Origin: Virgibacillus proomii
GTDB lineage: Bacteria; Bacillota; Bacilli; Bacillales; Amphibacillaceae
Direction of reading: 5' to 3'
DNA: 64,000 bases
Assembly: GCF_018916875.1 (NCBI RefSeq)
Contig: NZ_JAHLNO010000028.1
Span: forward strand, 124,001 to 188,000
Under the pieces are notes generated by a model, which saw only the letters and a list, made by a program, of their open reading frames with translations, was not told the DNA's origin and made no database searches. Numbering within the stretch: the stretch's first letter is position 1; every line of letters begins with the position of its first letter. Below are positions 63,892 through 64,000 of this stretch, piece by piece. The translations under genes and the position numbers were made by a program.

Positions 63892-64000
63892 ATAATTCAC
63901 CTCCTAATATAACAAGAGTATATCATAAATAATAAAAAATAAAATGACTCATTTATAACTTAATACATCAAATATTTCATGTAAAAAGAAACAGCTTTTT

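Overview
The window looks like chromosomal DNA of a low-GC Gram-positive bacterium of the family Bacillaceae, probably a halotolerant genus close to Oceanobacillus or Virgibacillus. Supporting this are AT-rich coding sequence, strong AGGAGG ribosome binding sites with frequent TTG and GTG starts, a second HPr kinase (hprK2, which I recall in Oceanobacillus), CcpA- and PhoP-type sites, and the DUF1659/DUF2922 gene pair. The genus is inference; no rRNA or tRNA gene is present to fix it.

Layout. 1-10.3 kb: end of lipA, a divergent HPr kinase paralogue, a first tagO-type glycosyl-1-phosphate transferase, gnd and a large secreted subtilase. 10.7-18.6 kb: a DinB-like protein, a four-gene cassette (GT2, DUF2304, SMR-type flippase, GT-C membrane transferase), a glycerophosphodiester phosphodiesterase, a second tagO and an acyltransferase. 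19.7-25.0 kb (minus): tagA/wecG, a flippase fused to DUF5693, and csaB, as expected for a pyruvylated secondary wall polymer. 26.4-38.5 kb: a poly(glycerol phosphate) wall teichoic acid locus (tagB, tagD, galE, tagG, tagH, GT4, a GT2-TagF fusion, GT2, a second TagF-like enzyme). 38.5-45.3 kb: decayed IS4, IS3, ISL3 and IS66 copies around an intact GW/SH3/glucosaminidase autolysin. 45.7-49.4 kb: a third tagO and two LCP ligases. 49.7-58.3 kb: a decayed amidase-like gene and a complete yhf-type operon (yhfZ, yhfY, yhfU, yhfT, php, yhfS, yhfW, yhfX), matching the enterobacterial yhf cluster whose pathway I do not know. 59.7-64 kb: DUF1659/DUF2922, a NUDIX hydrolase, an EamA transporter and a coiled-coil protein.

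Most of the first 50 kb serves cell-envelope polymers: TagO enzymes start lipid-linked chains, TagA/TagB/TagF/TagD extend or supply them, TagGH and the flippase move them out, LCP proteins attach them, CsaB and the acyltransferase decorate them, and the autolysin and subtilase act on the wall. Two PhoP-box arrays with identical geometry sit before the GT cassette and the glycerophosphodiesterase, suggesting phosphate control.

The most unusual content is non-coding. A family of structured elements (here F1, about 150-190 bp) occurs about a dozen times. It has TTTAT at both ends, no terminal inverted repeats, and two hairpins that stay paired while their sequence changes. One copy cleanly splits a decayed gene. 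Some copies carry 58-60 bp tandem arrays, and two such arrays flank the csaB operon; another locus holds four head-to-tail copies. The layout resembles non-autonomous IS200/IS605-type elements. A second family (F2, about 90 bp, five copies) has an antiterminator/terminator-like fold. The yhf promoter and the decayed-gene promoter share a cre-like site and an 18-bp dyad, so they were probably co-regulated.
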